Below, piece by piece: positions 15,870-24,077 of a stretch of DNA of 64,000 nt. Origin of the DNA: Brevibacterium picturae (GTDB lineage Bacteria > Actinomycetota > Actinomycetes > Actinomycetales > Brevibacteriaceae); the NCBI RefSeq assembly GCF_900105045.1, contig NZ_LT629739.1, forward strand, positions 1,116,001-1,180,000, read 5' to 3'. Each line of letters starts with the position of its first letter. Position 1 is the first letter of the stretch. Under the pieces are notes generated by a model. That model ran no database searches and had not been told where the DNA came from. It saw only the letters and a list, made by a program, of their open reading frames with translations. A program made the position numbers and the translations under genes.

Positions 15870-17333
15870 ATGGGCAAGCGACTCCAGCACCCGCACGGGC
15901 CCCGCTCTTCTCCCGGCTCTGCAGGCGTGTTCACCCTTGTGCTGCTGTGCGGCGCACAGTTCATGGTCGTGCTCGACACCTCCATCGTGAACGTGGCACT
16001 GCCTGCCATCGGAGCAGACCTGAACTTTCACTCCGATGCTCATCTTCAGTACGTGATCTCCCTCTATGCGCTCACGTTCGGCGGATTCCTCATCCTTGCC
16101 GGGCGGATGGCGGACATATTCGGCCGTAGCCGCTTGTTCCTTATCGGACTGCTGGTATTCACCGCCGCATCACTGGCGTGCGGTCTGGCGGGCACGAGCG
16201 GATTACTGCTGGGAGCAAGGGCGTTACAAGGTGTGGGAAGCGCCATTGTGTCTTCGGCGGCTCTGGCTCTATTGACAACGCAGTTCGCCGAAGGAAAAGC
16301 ACGTAACACAGCGTTGGGAGTGTGGGGTGCCACAGGCGGGGCTGCGGGGGCATCCGGCATGGTCCTCGGCGGACTGCTGACCTCCGCGTTGGGCTGGGAG
16401 TGGGTGTTCTTCATCAACGTCCCAGTCGGCATCACCATCATGATCGCCACACCACGCATCATGCACGCGTGCACAACAGCCTCCCCAGACACACGCCTCG
16501 ACCTGCTCGGCTCAACCTGCATCACCGCCGCGTTGGGCCTACTGATCTACACCGCAACCCAGATCGAACAGCTCGGCCTGGAGCCTACGACACTTGGGAT
16601 GTCGCTGGGAGTCGTGGTCTTGATCATCGTCTTCATCGTCGTCGAGCAACGAACGACTCATCCAATACTTCCCTTTCGACTGTTCCGGGTGCCCGGACTC
16701 GCCGTGGCCAACATCGTGGTGCTCATTTTGAACTCGATCATTGCCTCGCACTTGTTCTTCACTACTTTGTACGTGCAGAACGTTCTCTCATACTCGCCGC
16801 TGCAGACAGGATTCGCGTTCGTGCCTAATAGTGTTCTCGTCGTCGTCGGCGCGAGTATGACCTCCCGACTGGTCCACCGAATCGGAGTCAATTACCTCCT
16901 CGCATTTGGTTCGGCTCTTATTGGGATCAGCGCACTCCTGCTGAGCCCGGTACCGTCCGCTGGCAGCTACCTGCTCAACGTCCTGCCCGGGTTCGCCCTG
17001 GCCGGCTTCGGTCTTGGCATCGGATTCACCGCTGCCATGATCGCCGCCACCACCGGGGTGCCGACCCGCGATCACGGCGCAGCCTCGGGGCTCATCAACT
17101 CCGCCCAACAAGTCGGATTCGCCCTCGGAATCGCTATCATCGTCGCCATCGCGTCCTCAATCGGACGCAACCTCCACCCAAGCGATGGAGGATTTCAAAC
17201 CGCGATATATACATCCGGCTACCTCCTCGACGCGGCACTCGCACTCCTCGCCACAACCATAGCCCTCATCTTCATTCGCCACTCCAAGCGAGGAAAGTCT
17301 CACAGCACATCTGACCCAGCCGATCAAACATGA
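15870..17333 (+). CDS. MFS transporter, DHA2 (EmrB/QacA) family
   Basis: 487 residues, about 14 membrane segments; QFMVVLDTSIVNVALPAIGADL and GRMADIFGRSRLFLIG are standard DHA2 motifs. ATG 15870 has GGAG eight bases upstream; the in-frame GTG at 15861 overlaps the doxX stop and is the alternative. Second gene of the doxX operon under TetR control. Likely a proton-driven exporter of a toxic or antibiotic compound. Confidence 0.9.
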   Translation: MGKRLQHPHGPRSSPGSAGVFTLVLLCGAQFMVVLDTSIVNVALPAIGADLNFHSDAHLQYVISLYALTFGGFLILAGRMADIFGRSRLFLIGLLVFTAASLACGLAGTSGLLLGARALQGVGSAIVSSAALALLTTQFAEGKARNTALGVWGATGGAAGASGMVLGGLLTSALGWEWVFFINVPVGITIMIATPRIMHACTTASPDTRLDLLGSTCITAALGLLIYTATQIEQLGLEPTTLGMSLGVVVLIIVFIVVEQRTTHPILPFRLFRVPGLAVANIVVLILNSIIASHLFFTTLYVQNVLSYSPLQTGFAFVPNSVLVVVGASMTSRLVHRIGVNYLLAFGSALIGISALLLSPVPSAGSYLLNVLPGFALAGFGLGIGFTAAMIAATTGVPTRDHGAASGLINSAQQVGFALGIAIIVAIASSIGRNLHPSDGGFQTAIYTSGYLLDAALALLATTIALIFIRHSKRGKSHSTSDPADQT

Positions 17334-17705
17334 AACCAACAGGTTCAAACCACCGACAATGAAGGGTCGACCGGTGAACAGGAACTGCATGCAGACCCGA
17401 GCCTTCGACCTCAGTCCTGGTCGACGTGTTCACACTGTGAGTCGAAGTCGCCAGGAAATTCGGCAATTCGGCGATGAGTGACCGTCCTTAGACACGACGA
17501 CTCGATCGGGTACGACCATCGGAGGCTCATTGTCCACTGAGACAGACCCGCACTAAGTGGCAATGACGAGCGAGCCAAACACCAGTGTGTGGACGAAGAA
17601 GGAGACGCACATCGTGCCGCTAAGGAGAACCCCACCCTACTGAGTGGTTGCCGACCTGCCCGTAGCAGCTGGCGGCGCTCCTTCACTGTTCGGTAACGTG
17701 AAGGC
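17334..17705. other. 372-bp gap without a confident gene
   Basis: No full gene is supported. On the reverse strand 17553-17630 reads as a short hydrophobic C-terminus (SGTMCVSFFVHTLVFGSL, then TAG) closed upstream by a TAG, which could be the tail of a lost membrane protein. The rest shows no convincing ribosome site, hairpin or coding bias. Confidence 0.3.
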
Positions 17706-18422
17706 GTGCTTACCGAGGATCTGCGAGAACTTGCCCACGCGACGATGAACCACGCGCGACGGTGGAATGACGACGCCGACCACACCGTGGCCGGCGGATT
17801 GCTCACGGAATCCGGACAGGTCGTCCTCGGCCTCAACACGTACCACTTCCTCGGCGGCCCGTGTGGCGAGGTCGCCGCTCTGTCCAACCATGCCTCCACG
17901 GTCCCCGATGACCCGATCGTCGCGGTCGCAGCCGCGTATGGTCCGACCGGCGACATCATCGCCCCCTGCGGGAAGTGCCGACAGATCATCCTCGACCTCT
18001 CCCCTTCCATCCTCTTCGTGGTGCGAGAGGCTAACGGCCTGACAGCGCGGACTGCTGAGGAGCTCCTGCCCTTCGCCTACGAGTGGCGGGACGCGGAGCG
18101 TCCGCAGCGGATCTACATGTGGGAGGGATACGAATCCGCGATCCGAGCTGGCGAGAAGCGCCAGACCATCAGGATCGACGACCCCTTCCGCCCGGGGCAG
18201 GCAGACCTCGTGTTCGAGAAGGACGGCGGCGAGGTCGTCAGCATCGCCGCGACCGTCACCGACGTCCGATCTGTGACCCGCAGCGGGCTCACCGACGACG
18301 ACGCCAAGTGGGATGGCTTCGACACGCTCACCGACCTCAACGCTGCTCTCGATCTGCACTACCCGGGACTGCAGGAATCGAGCACGATCGACATCGTGGC
18401 ATTCACAGTATCGGAGCAGTGA
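17706..18422 (+). CDS. Cytidine deaminase-like domain fused to an ASCH domain
   Basis: 238 residues from a GTG. Residues 1-115 form a cytidine deaminase fold: zinc and catalytic motif PCGEVAAL (Cys53, Glu55) and PCGKCRQ (Cys88, Cys91), i.e. the Cys-ligand variant seen in short Cda and blasticidin-S deaminases. Residues ~117-238 look like an ASCH domain (IYMWEGYESAIRAGEKRQT, then a beta-rich VVSIAATVTDV part), an RNA-binding-like fold that includes the YqfB acetylcytidine amidohydrolase. The fusion suggests action on a modified or antibiotic nucleoside. It stands alone, convergent with the PheRS-like gene. Confidence 0.78.
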   Translation: MLTEDLRELAHATMNHARRWNDDADHTVAGGLLTESGQVVLGLNTYHFLGGPCGEVAALSNHASTVPDDPIVAVAAAYGPTGDIIAPCGKCRQIILDLSPSILFVVREANGLTARTAEELLPFAYEWRDAERPQRIYMWEGYESAIRAGEKRQTIRIDDPFRPGQADLVFEKDGGEVVSIAATVTDVRSVTRSGLTDDDAKWDGFDTLTDLNAALDLHYPGLQESSTIDIVAFTVSEQ

Positions 18423-18554
18423 CCGCTCGCTGCCAGACGTCCGATACTGATTCCTTCTGCTCGATAGCAATGTGGGCCCTGGGTTCTCAGGAGAAGCGTG
18501 ATTCCACACTTCGTACAGATCATACGTAGTCACATGAAATGACTGCAGAGTCGG

Positions 18555-19670
18555 TCAGATGATCTCCATTGCCGGCCCACAGTGGATTGCGCGGTAGATG
18601 TCGTTGCGGAGCTCGTTGGCTTCTTCCGAGGTCAACGTCCGGTCGATCGGTCGCAGCATGATTCGCAATAGCATGTTGCATTGGCCCGGCTGGGTACCGA
18701 GCCGGTCACGAGCCGACTCGGGTAGATCCGAATGGGGAGTCCGGCTGAGCACCTCGACAGACTCGATGACCTCAGCACCATCTGCCAGGGCAGTACGGAT
18801 GACGTCACCCAACGTTTCCTCGTCCTCGTCATCCGGGACCACAACGGAGATGTCCCGTCGCGCATGCGGCAACGGTGAGACGTGCTGCCACGGATCCAGG
18901 TGCCGCATCTGCTCGGCGATGCGCGGCTCGGTGGCCCGCAGGTACCGGATGTCGGGAATGGATTTGCGCAGCATCAACGCCCGTTCGAGCCCCATTCCCA
19001 GGGCCAATCCTGACCACCGCAGTGGGTCGAGACCGGCACTGCGCAGAACACCGGGGTGGATGCGGCCGCATTCGGCCAGTTCGAGCCATTCGCCATCCAG
19101 TCGGACATCGATCTGGCGGCCACCGATAGTGTATGGATGCACCGCGTCGGTGACTGTCCACTCGGCCCCGGGAAGAACGGCTTCGACGAGGCTCTCAATC
19201 ATGTCCAGCATGTCCTCATCGCTCGTGTCTGAAGTCTCGCGAATGCGCCACAGGTCGACCTGGTGCGGTTCGCCGACGTGACTGCGATCAACGACGTCGC
19301 GGCGATAGACCAGTCCGGGAACCACGAGGAGCTCGTCGACTCCGTCGCGAGCAGCATATGATTCCAGAGCGGCCGGGACCTCAGCGCTGGTGTGACTGCG
19401 CAGCATGGCCGTCGGACTGACATAACGGGTGTACCGACGATCACGGGTGACGTCGGCGGGGTCATACCCGAGGCGGTCGTAATTGTCCCTGACGGCGACC
19501 ACGGGCGGGTTGCGCACGTAGCGGACGGTGCAGTTCCATCGGTCCCGTAGGGCCGAAACGACTGAGGTCAGGAGTTGCTGGATTGCGTGTTCGCCCTGGT
19601 CGGGGTCGGTGAGGTCGCGCAGAGCAAGCGCGCGCTGAATCTGGGTGGGCGTGAGGTGCGAGTTGGACAT
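18555..19670 (-). CDS. Stand-alone PheRS-like class II ligase (PheS core + FDX-ACB domain)
   Basis: 371 residues. The class II synthetase core shows motif 2-like DLWRIRE and motif 3 GMGLERALML, with the PheS-like ELAECGRIHPGVL. The C-terminal ~95 residues are a ferredoxin-fold anticodon-binding domain (HARRDISVVVPDD, RTLTSEEANELRNDIY) normally found in PheT, giving the arrangement of mitochondrial single-chain PheRS. Related actinobacterial proteins are called PheS-related ligases of unknown role (SrmL type). No pheT lies beside it, so it is unlikely to be the housekeeping enzyme; an amino-acid-activating role in a secondary pathway or in resistance is possible. Start ATG 19670 has GGAGA upstream. 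Confidence 0.8.
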   Translation of the reverse strand: MSNSHLTPTQIQRALALRDLTDPDQGEHAIQQLLTSVVSALRDRWNCTVRYVRNPPVVAVRDNYDRLGYDPADVTRDRRYTRYVSPTAMLRSHTSAEVPAALESYAARDGVDELLVVPGLVYRRDVVDRSHVGEPHQVDLWRIRETSDTSDEDMLDMIESLVEAVLPGAEWTVTDAVHPYTIGGRQIDVRLDGEWLELAECGRIHPGVLRSAGLDPLRWSGLALGMGLERALMLRKSIPDIRYLRATEPRIAEQMRHLDPWQHVSPLPHARRDISVVVPDDEDEETLGDVIRTALADGAEVIESVEVLSRTPHSDLPESARDRLGTQPGQCNMLLRIMLRPIDRTLTSEEANELRNDIYRAIHCGPAMEII

Positions 19671-19762
19671 GGTGAGTCTCCGAAATCAGGTAGGCCGTGA
19701 AGGATGTACTGATTCCCCCGACCGTGCCTGCGGAGACCCGGCGACTATCGGCGCGCGTGAAG

Positions 19763-19792
19763 GACCCCGCGGCCGTCTCCCGGCCGGGGGTC
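19763..19792 (-). promoter_or_regulatory. GC-rich hairpin in the leader of the PheRS-like gene
   Basis: GACCCCGCGGCCG-TCTCC-CGGCCGGGGGTC folds into a 12-bp stem with one bulged base, about 95 bp before the start codon of the ligase gene. No T-run follows on the reverse strand, so it is not a plain terminator; it could be part of an attenuator or simply protect the message. Between it and 20083 I see no supported feature. Confidence 0.4.
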
Positions 19793-20082
19793 AATAAATC
19801 GCTGCTGCCAACTCACATTCACAAGAGTATCAGCAGCAACGTCACGAGCGAGCGTGCTTAGCAGATCGCGGCGTCGATGAGAATCGAGCCCGTGTTGCTT
19901 CTTCTAGAGTCGCGACTGAACAGTAAAACGCGGTCCGCGAGGTCTCCGAAGCGGTTTAGCCCTCACGTCGCATTGTCGCCAATCAGTCTGACGCGGTCGG
20001 AAAGCGGCCCGGTGGCGTTTACAGGAAATGGTCAGGTTCAGCCCACGGGAACGTTCAGGGGGAACCGGCCTACGGTCGTCGT

Positions 20083-20310
20083 ATGCCGATGTTGAGAATT
20101 GAAATTGCAGCTACTGATCAGATCGAAGCCAAGCGCATTCAGTCCGTCTACCAACGCGGAGAACGAATTATCAAGCTTGATGACGAGGCCACTGACGAAG
20201 CGTGGAAGGCCGGGTATACACCTGTAGGTCGTCCTGTTTTCGTCGGTCTCACGAATGGTGAACCACTGATGTATCGATTCGACGTCCCCGTTGAAACGTC
20301 GGTTCGATAG
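20083..20310 (+). CDS. Small hypothetical protein
   Basis: 75 residues, alpha/beta composition without membrane segments or cysteines; begins MPMLRIEIAATDQIEAKRI. No family recognised. Two ATGs (20083, 20089) are possible and no clear ribosome site is present, so the message may be leaderless. It is the first gene of the low-GC stretch. Moderately supported by its codon pattern only. Confidence 0.5.
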   Translation: MPMLRIEIAATDQIEAKRIQSVYQRGERIIKLDDEATDEAWKAGYTPVGRPVFVGLTNGEPLMYRFDVPVETSVR

Positions 20311-20598
20311 CCCACGCTATTGCGGGACAGGACGTTCGTGACGTCGCCATTCGGGGCGCTTGGCTTCGTCGCGGGGCGGCGCTTTCGCCTCGGTTGTTTG
20401 GGTCAGCGTTCGGGCAATCTGCCTCTTTTTCTGCGCTCATGGATACATTCTGGTAACGAATTACAGGTGATTCCTAGAATTCGTGATAACTCGTTTCTGA
20501 TTCAACAACGTCAGTGATACTTTCAAAATACTAAATAGGAGCGGGCCACCCGAAGCAACCGAGTGACCCGCACGACAACGCTGAATAGGAGCGCCGTC

Positions 20599-21249
20599 AT
20601 GAAGAAGATTACCGCATGGGCGAAGTCCCACAAGATCGCCGCAGTTTTCATTGGTGCAGGAACATTCGTTTTTGCAGTGTTCGCGGCACTGTTGGTTTCT
20701 GGGTTGATCCTCATGGCAAACGGGTACAAAGCTGAACCTGTTGCTGAGGTCACACAGGAGGCGGCTAAGAAGGTCGACGAGTCGAGAGCCGAGGAGCCGG
20801 TAGAGAAGCCAAAGGAAACGAAGGCACCGGAACCGAAGAAGGCCGAGTCTCCGAAGGTGGAGAAGCCCAAGCCCTCATCCAAAGCTGAGACGGTGAAGCC
20901 GAAGAAGGCGGACCCCGTTGACCCACTCACGAAGCGTCTTGTCGCCGCTCAGAAAGATCTCGACGTCTGGTTTGAAGAATGCGACTGGGACAACGATTTC
21001 ATCGACAGAGGCATAGCTCAGTATGCAACTGGGGTCTGCGAGTCCAAAAGTATTGGTGTGATGGTCTCGGGCAGCGACGTGCAGGCGGAAATTTTCATGG
21101 AGGGTGTGGCAGAAGAGGCACCTCTGGGTAAGTACTTCATTGATGACGGTATGGCGGTGTGGTCCCTTGACGATGGCGCACTCAACCAGGCGTGGGATGC
21201 ACTCGGTGCACCAGGCTTCCCCAAGGACATGTCGGACCTCGTTAAGTAA
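20599..21249 (+). CDS. Membrane-anchored protein with Lys/Pro/Glu-rich spacer
   Basis: 216 residues from ATG 20599 (AGGAG eight bases upstream). Order: short basic N-terminus, one membrane helix at about 14-38, a ~70-residue charged linker rich in KP, EP and KK repeats, then a compact ~100-residue C-terminal domain with two cysteines (FEECDWDND, ATGVCESKS) probably outside the cell. The charged linker resembles cell-wall-spanning spacers. No known family recognised. First of a run of small envelope genes up to 24619. Confidence 0.72.
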   Translation: MKKITAWAKSHKIAAVFIGAGTFVFAVFAALLVSGLILMANGYKAEPVAEVTQEAAKKVDESRAEEPVEKPKETKAPEPKKAESPKVEKPKPSSKAETVKPKKADPVDPLTKRLVAAQKDLDVWFEECDWDNDFIDRGIAQYATGVCESKSIGVMVSGSDVQAEIFMEGVAEEAPLGKYFIDDGMAVWSLDDGALNQAWDALGAPGFPKDMSDLVK

Positions 21250-21273
21250 CACACGCCAATTAGGAGAGTCACC

Positions 21274-21687
21274 GTGTCCAAGCTCAAGTCATGGTTCAAG
21301 TCGGAGTTGCCGTCTCAGAAATACAACGGATCATTCGGTGGTTCGTTCCTCGACGGATTCCGCATTCAGTACCGCACGAAGACAGGTTTCGAGAAGCTGC
21401 CCACAGCTGGACTTACGGCGACTGTGCAGGACGGCGCGAACGTCGGAACCTATGTGAGCGCAAAACGTGTTGTTGCCGGAGGCGTGCTGTTCGGGCCGCT
21501 CGGTGCTGGCGTAGGTGCGCTGATTCGTAAGAACCAAAATGAGATTCACGTGGTGTTGGAGCGTGACGACCAGATCATTGGAACGATCAGTGGTAGCGCG
21601 AAGCACACTGCAAAGGCTCGGACGTTTGCCGAGAAAGTGAATGCGTCGTCTTCCGATCCTGGCAATACTGGTGAGGTGGAGTCGTGA
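21274..21687 (+). CDS. Small hypothetical protein with glycine-rich hydrophobic segment
   Basis: 137 residues from a GTG 24 bp after the previous stop, with AGGAG upstream. A beta-rich N-terminal half is followed by the glycine-zipper-like VVAGGVLFGPLGAGVGALI (about 65-83), then another short beta-rich part. Such segments insert into or lie on membranes. No family recognised. In an operon with 20599-21249; the IS element inserted 47 bp after its stop codon. Confidence 0.68.
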   Translation: MSKLKSWFKSELPSQKYNGSFGGSFLDGFRIQYRTKTGFEKLPTAGLTATVQDGANVGTYVSAKRVVAGGVLFGPLGAGVGALIRKNQNEIHVVLERDDQIIGTISGSAKHTAKARTFAEKVNASSSDPGNTGEVES

Positions 21688-21712
21688 ACTACGGATACGC
21701 TCAGCGCCCGCC

Positions 21713-21729
21713 TGGAGCACTGTGCTCCA
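21713..21729. repeat. 8-bp inverted repeat next to the IS insertion point
   Basis: TGGAGCAC-T-GTGCTCCA ends directly before the CTAG target duplication (21730-21733). Before the insertion it stood some 20 bp ahead of the lipoprotein gene's start, so it may have been a terminator or operator between the two halves of the envelope gene run. IS elements often choose such palindromes. Confidence 0.5.
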
Positions 21730-21784
21730 CTAGCCTCGGGGTTTCATGATTAGGAGCGTCCAGGACCCGGACAGAGAGAAGAAA

Positions 21785-21848
21785 AGTGCTCCTGACCAGG
21801 GATAATGATGTTTGCGACGACATCAATATTCTCTGGAAAAGGAGCACT
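21785..21848 (+). promoter_or_regulatory. RBS-sequestering hairpin of the transposase
   Basis: AGTGCTCCT (21785-21793) pairs perfectly with AGGAGCACT (21840-21848); the second arm contains the transposase ribosome-binding site. In long transcripts entering from outside, the hairpin would hide the site and keep transposase translation low, a control known from IS10 and IS50. A transcript started inside the loop would escape it. Confidence 0.6.
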
Positions 21849-21854
21849 CTCAGA

Positions 21855-23252
21855 GTGAAGCCTACCCGCACCTATCCCCGCCTGCACATCGATAACGCAC
21901 CCAGCAACGCCCTCGGCCACGCCGGTGGCCTCCTGCTCACCGAAACCGTGCACACCAGCGGCCTCGACCACCATCTGAAAACGGCGCTGGCACCGTGGAA
22001 GAAGCCCTTCGCCGTTCATGATCCAGCCAAGGTCCTTCTCGATCTCGCGATCACTCTCGGACTCGGTGGTGACGCCCTGTCCGATACCACAGCGGTCCGC
22101 GACGAACCTGATCTGTACGGGCCGGTGGCATCGAATCCGACGATCACCAGGATCGTCCAAACCCTGGCCAGCGACGTCGACCAGGCGCTAGCAGGCATCA
22201 ACCAAGCGCGGGCGACAGCCCGGACCCGCGTGTGGGAACTGGCCGGTCCACACGCCCCGAACCACAACGCCGATGCCCAGGATCCATTGATCATCGACAT
22301 CGATGCCAGTCTCGTCACCTCACACAGCGAGAAAGAAAACGCGAAACCCACCTACAAGAAAGGGTTCGGATTTCATCCCCTGCTCGCCTTCATCGACCAC
22401 GGCGACTGTGGCACTGGTGAACCCGTGGCCGAGTTGCTGCGTCCTGGCAACGCGGGATCGAACACCGCTGCTGATCACATCAGCCTGGTCAAACTCATTC
22501 TCGACCAGTTGCCCGGGGCCAACCCTCGCCCGGGCAAGAGTGTCCTCATCCGCACCGACACCGCTGGGGGCACCCACGACTTCGTTGAGTTCCTCACGAA
22601 GCGGCGTCTGTCGTACTCGGTGGGGTGGATGCTGCCAGAACACACTCCAGAACTGTATCGCCAACTGACGGAACTCGGTGCTTGGGAGCCAGCCTATGAC
22701 ACCAATGGGGACCCCCGCGACGGTGCTGATGTGGCCGAGCTGACAGGGGTGCTCGACCTGACCGGCTGGCCGGAAGGAATGCGAGTCATTGTCCGCCGTG
22801 AGCGTCCTCATCCGGGCGCGCAGTTGCGCTTTGATGATGTCGACGGGTATCGGGTCACCGCGTTCGTCACGAACACGACAGGCGCTCAGCTGGCGGATCT
22901 GGAAGTCCGTCACCGATCCCGGGCTCGGTGTGAGGATCGGATCCGCATCGCCAAGGGCTCCGGGTTACGTAACTTCCCGCTGAAGGGATTCGATCAGAAC
23001 CAGATCTGGTTGGCTGTCATCGCTTTGGCTGGAGAGATCGAGGCGTGGAAGTCGTTGTTGGCGTTTCCGGACCACGAGATCCGCCGGTGGGAACCAAAGA
23101 AGTTGCGTATGCACGTCTACGCAGTCCCGGCGACGATCGCGAGGACAGCCAGGCGGACCGTGGTGCATATGAAAGAAACTGCCCGCTGGGCCGGGGCCAT
23201 CGTTGCTGGCCTCGACCTGTTGCGGAGTCTGCCGGGGCCAGCCCCAGGATAG
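21855..23252 (+). CDS. IS1380-family transposase
   Basis: 465 residues from GTG 21855, after AAGGAG; an in-frame start at 21786 would add 23 unlike residues. DDE (DDE_Tnp_1) architecture with IS1380 marks: DIDASLVTSHSEKENAKPTY, KKGFGFHPLLAF, then LIRTDTAGGTHDFVEFL for the second acidic residue and RCEDRIR near the Glu. Full length with no frameshift, so probably active. Catalyses excision and reinsertion of the element. Confidence 0.92.
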   Translation: MKPTRTYPRLHIDNAPSNALGHAGGLLLTETVHTSGLDHHLKTALAPWKKPFAVHDPAKVLLDLAITLGLGGDALSDTTAVRDEPDLYGPVASNPTITRIVQTLASDVDQALAGINQARATARTRVWELAGPHAPNHNADAQDPLIIDIDASLVTSHSEKENAKPTYKKGFGFHPLLAFIDHGDCGTGEPVAELLRPGNAGSNTAADHISLVKLILDQLPGANPRPGKSVLIRTDTAGGTHDFVEFLTKRRLSYSVGWMLPEHTPELYRQLTELGAWEPAYDTNGDPRDGADVAELTGVLDLTGWPEGMRVIVRRERPHPGAQLRFDDVDGYRVTAFVTNTTGAQLADLEVRHRSRARCEDRIRIAKGSGLRNFPLKGFDQNQIWLAVIALAGEIEAWKSLLAFPDHEIRRWEPKKLRMHVYAVPATIARTARRTVVHMKETARWAGAIVAGLDLLRSLPGPAPG

Positions 23253-23433
23253 AGCTTGGGTGTCCGTGTTCGTTCGAGTTGAGGAAAGGGCTGGGGTTGG
23301 ATCCCCGCCACGCCGTGGCGACACACGGCGATCGTGTCATGCTCGAATGGCAGAATCAGTGTCAGCACGCGGCAACGGAGCCGGAATCATGAACGACAGC
23401 CAGTCGTGAAAAATCGAGGCTAGGGGAGAACAT

Positions 23434-23946
23434 GTGAAAAGCGTAAAGCTTTGCGCGGTCATGGTGGCCGCTGCGTTGACATTGGCAGGTTGCGGACAAG
23501 CACCGGGGAGCAACGAAGCTCAGTCGACGGAGGAAGAAGCGGTTGAGCCGATTGCGGATTACAGCGGGCCTCCAGTGCAATCACAGAACAACTGGCCGTG
23601 CTTCACCGTGGCGGAGGTCGGTTCTCAGTTGTCCATGGGATGGGAGCTAGTTGTAGCCGCTCGGGATGCTCCTGACCAGAAGAGCTACATCGACGATCTC
23701 TCGGATGATGGAGAAGATCTCATTGGTGACATTGAAGACGATCTCTCCTGTAGCGGAGCAACACAGCTAGCTGACTTCAATCTCGGAGTGGCGACTCTCA
23801 ATATCGATGTGGCTCTGGATGAGGACACTGATGAACAGTATGAGGAGATCGCAGAGTACGGGAATGAGCTTCTTGATATCTCCGACGAAGAAGGTTACGA
23901 GTGGGACTATGAGTTCGTGACTGATGTATCGGAAATTGGTCTGTAA
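23434..23946 (+). CDS. Secreted lipoprotein, acidic
   Basis: 170 residues from GTG 23434 with GGGGAGA upstream (the site lies just past the IS junction). Lipoprotein signal: basic start, hydrophobic stretch, lipobox LAGC with Cys20. The mature part is strongly acidic and has two further cysteines (WPCFTV, LSCSGA). No family recognised. Its TAA overlaps the ATG of a 43-residue gene (TAATG), so they are coupled. Confidence 0.75.
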   Translation: MKSVKLCAVMVAAALTLAGCGQAPGSNEAQSTEEEAVEPIADYSGPPVQSQNNWPCFTVAEVGSQLSMGWELVVAARDAPDQKSYIDDLSDDGEDLIGDIEDDLSCSGATQLADFNLGVATLNIDVALDEDTDEQYEEIAEYGNELLDISDEEGYEWDYEFVTDVSEIGL

Positions 23947-24077
23947 TGGGTTGGTCTCGCAAGAAGAAGCACTCCCGGAGAATGAAGCTACATAAAAAGG
24001 ATGACGTAGTAAATGTATTCGATAGGGCGTCTTATCCGACTCCCTCTAGTCACTACCCCCAAGAACGTTTCCAATGA
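23946..24077 (+). CDS. 43-residue basic protein overlapped on both sides
   Basis: A small gene: starts MGWSRKKKHSRRMKLHKKDD, ends PQERFQ. Its ATG overlaps the lipoprotein stop (TAATG) and its TGA overlaps the start of the next membrane protein (ATGA at 24074-24077). Such double overlap is strong evidence of translation. Highly basic N-terminal half (about +12), no membrane segment. It could be an adaptor or nucleic-acid- or lipid-binding peptide, or serve only as a coupling frame; function unknown. Confidence 0.7.
   Translation: MGWSRKKKHSRRMKLHKKDDVVNVFDRASYPTPSSHYPQERFQ

Larger units (their letters stand above)
21734..23419 (+). mobile_element. Complete IS1380-family insertion sequence (1686 bp)
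   Basis: The left end CCTCGGGGTTTCATGATT and the inverted right end (reads CCTCGATTTTTCACGACT from outside) match at 13 of 18 positions. Both ends are flanked by the same four bases, CTAG (21730-21733 and 23420-23423), a target-site duplication of the length expected for IS1380 elements. It carries one intact transposase gene. The clean duplication and full-length gene point to a recent insertion that separated 21274-21687 from the lipoprotein gene at 23434. Confidence 0.88.

Noticed and set aside
19877..20095. 72-codon frame
   Set aside because: Odd composition, no ribosome site, overlaps the better-supported gene at 20083.
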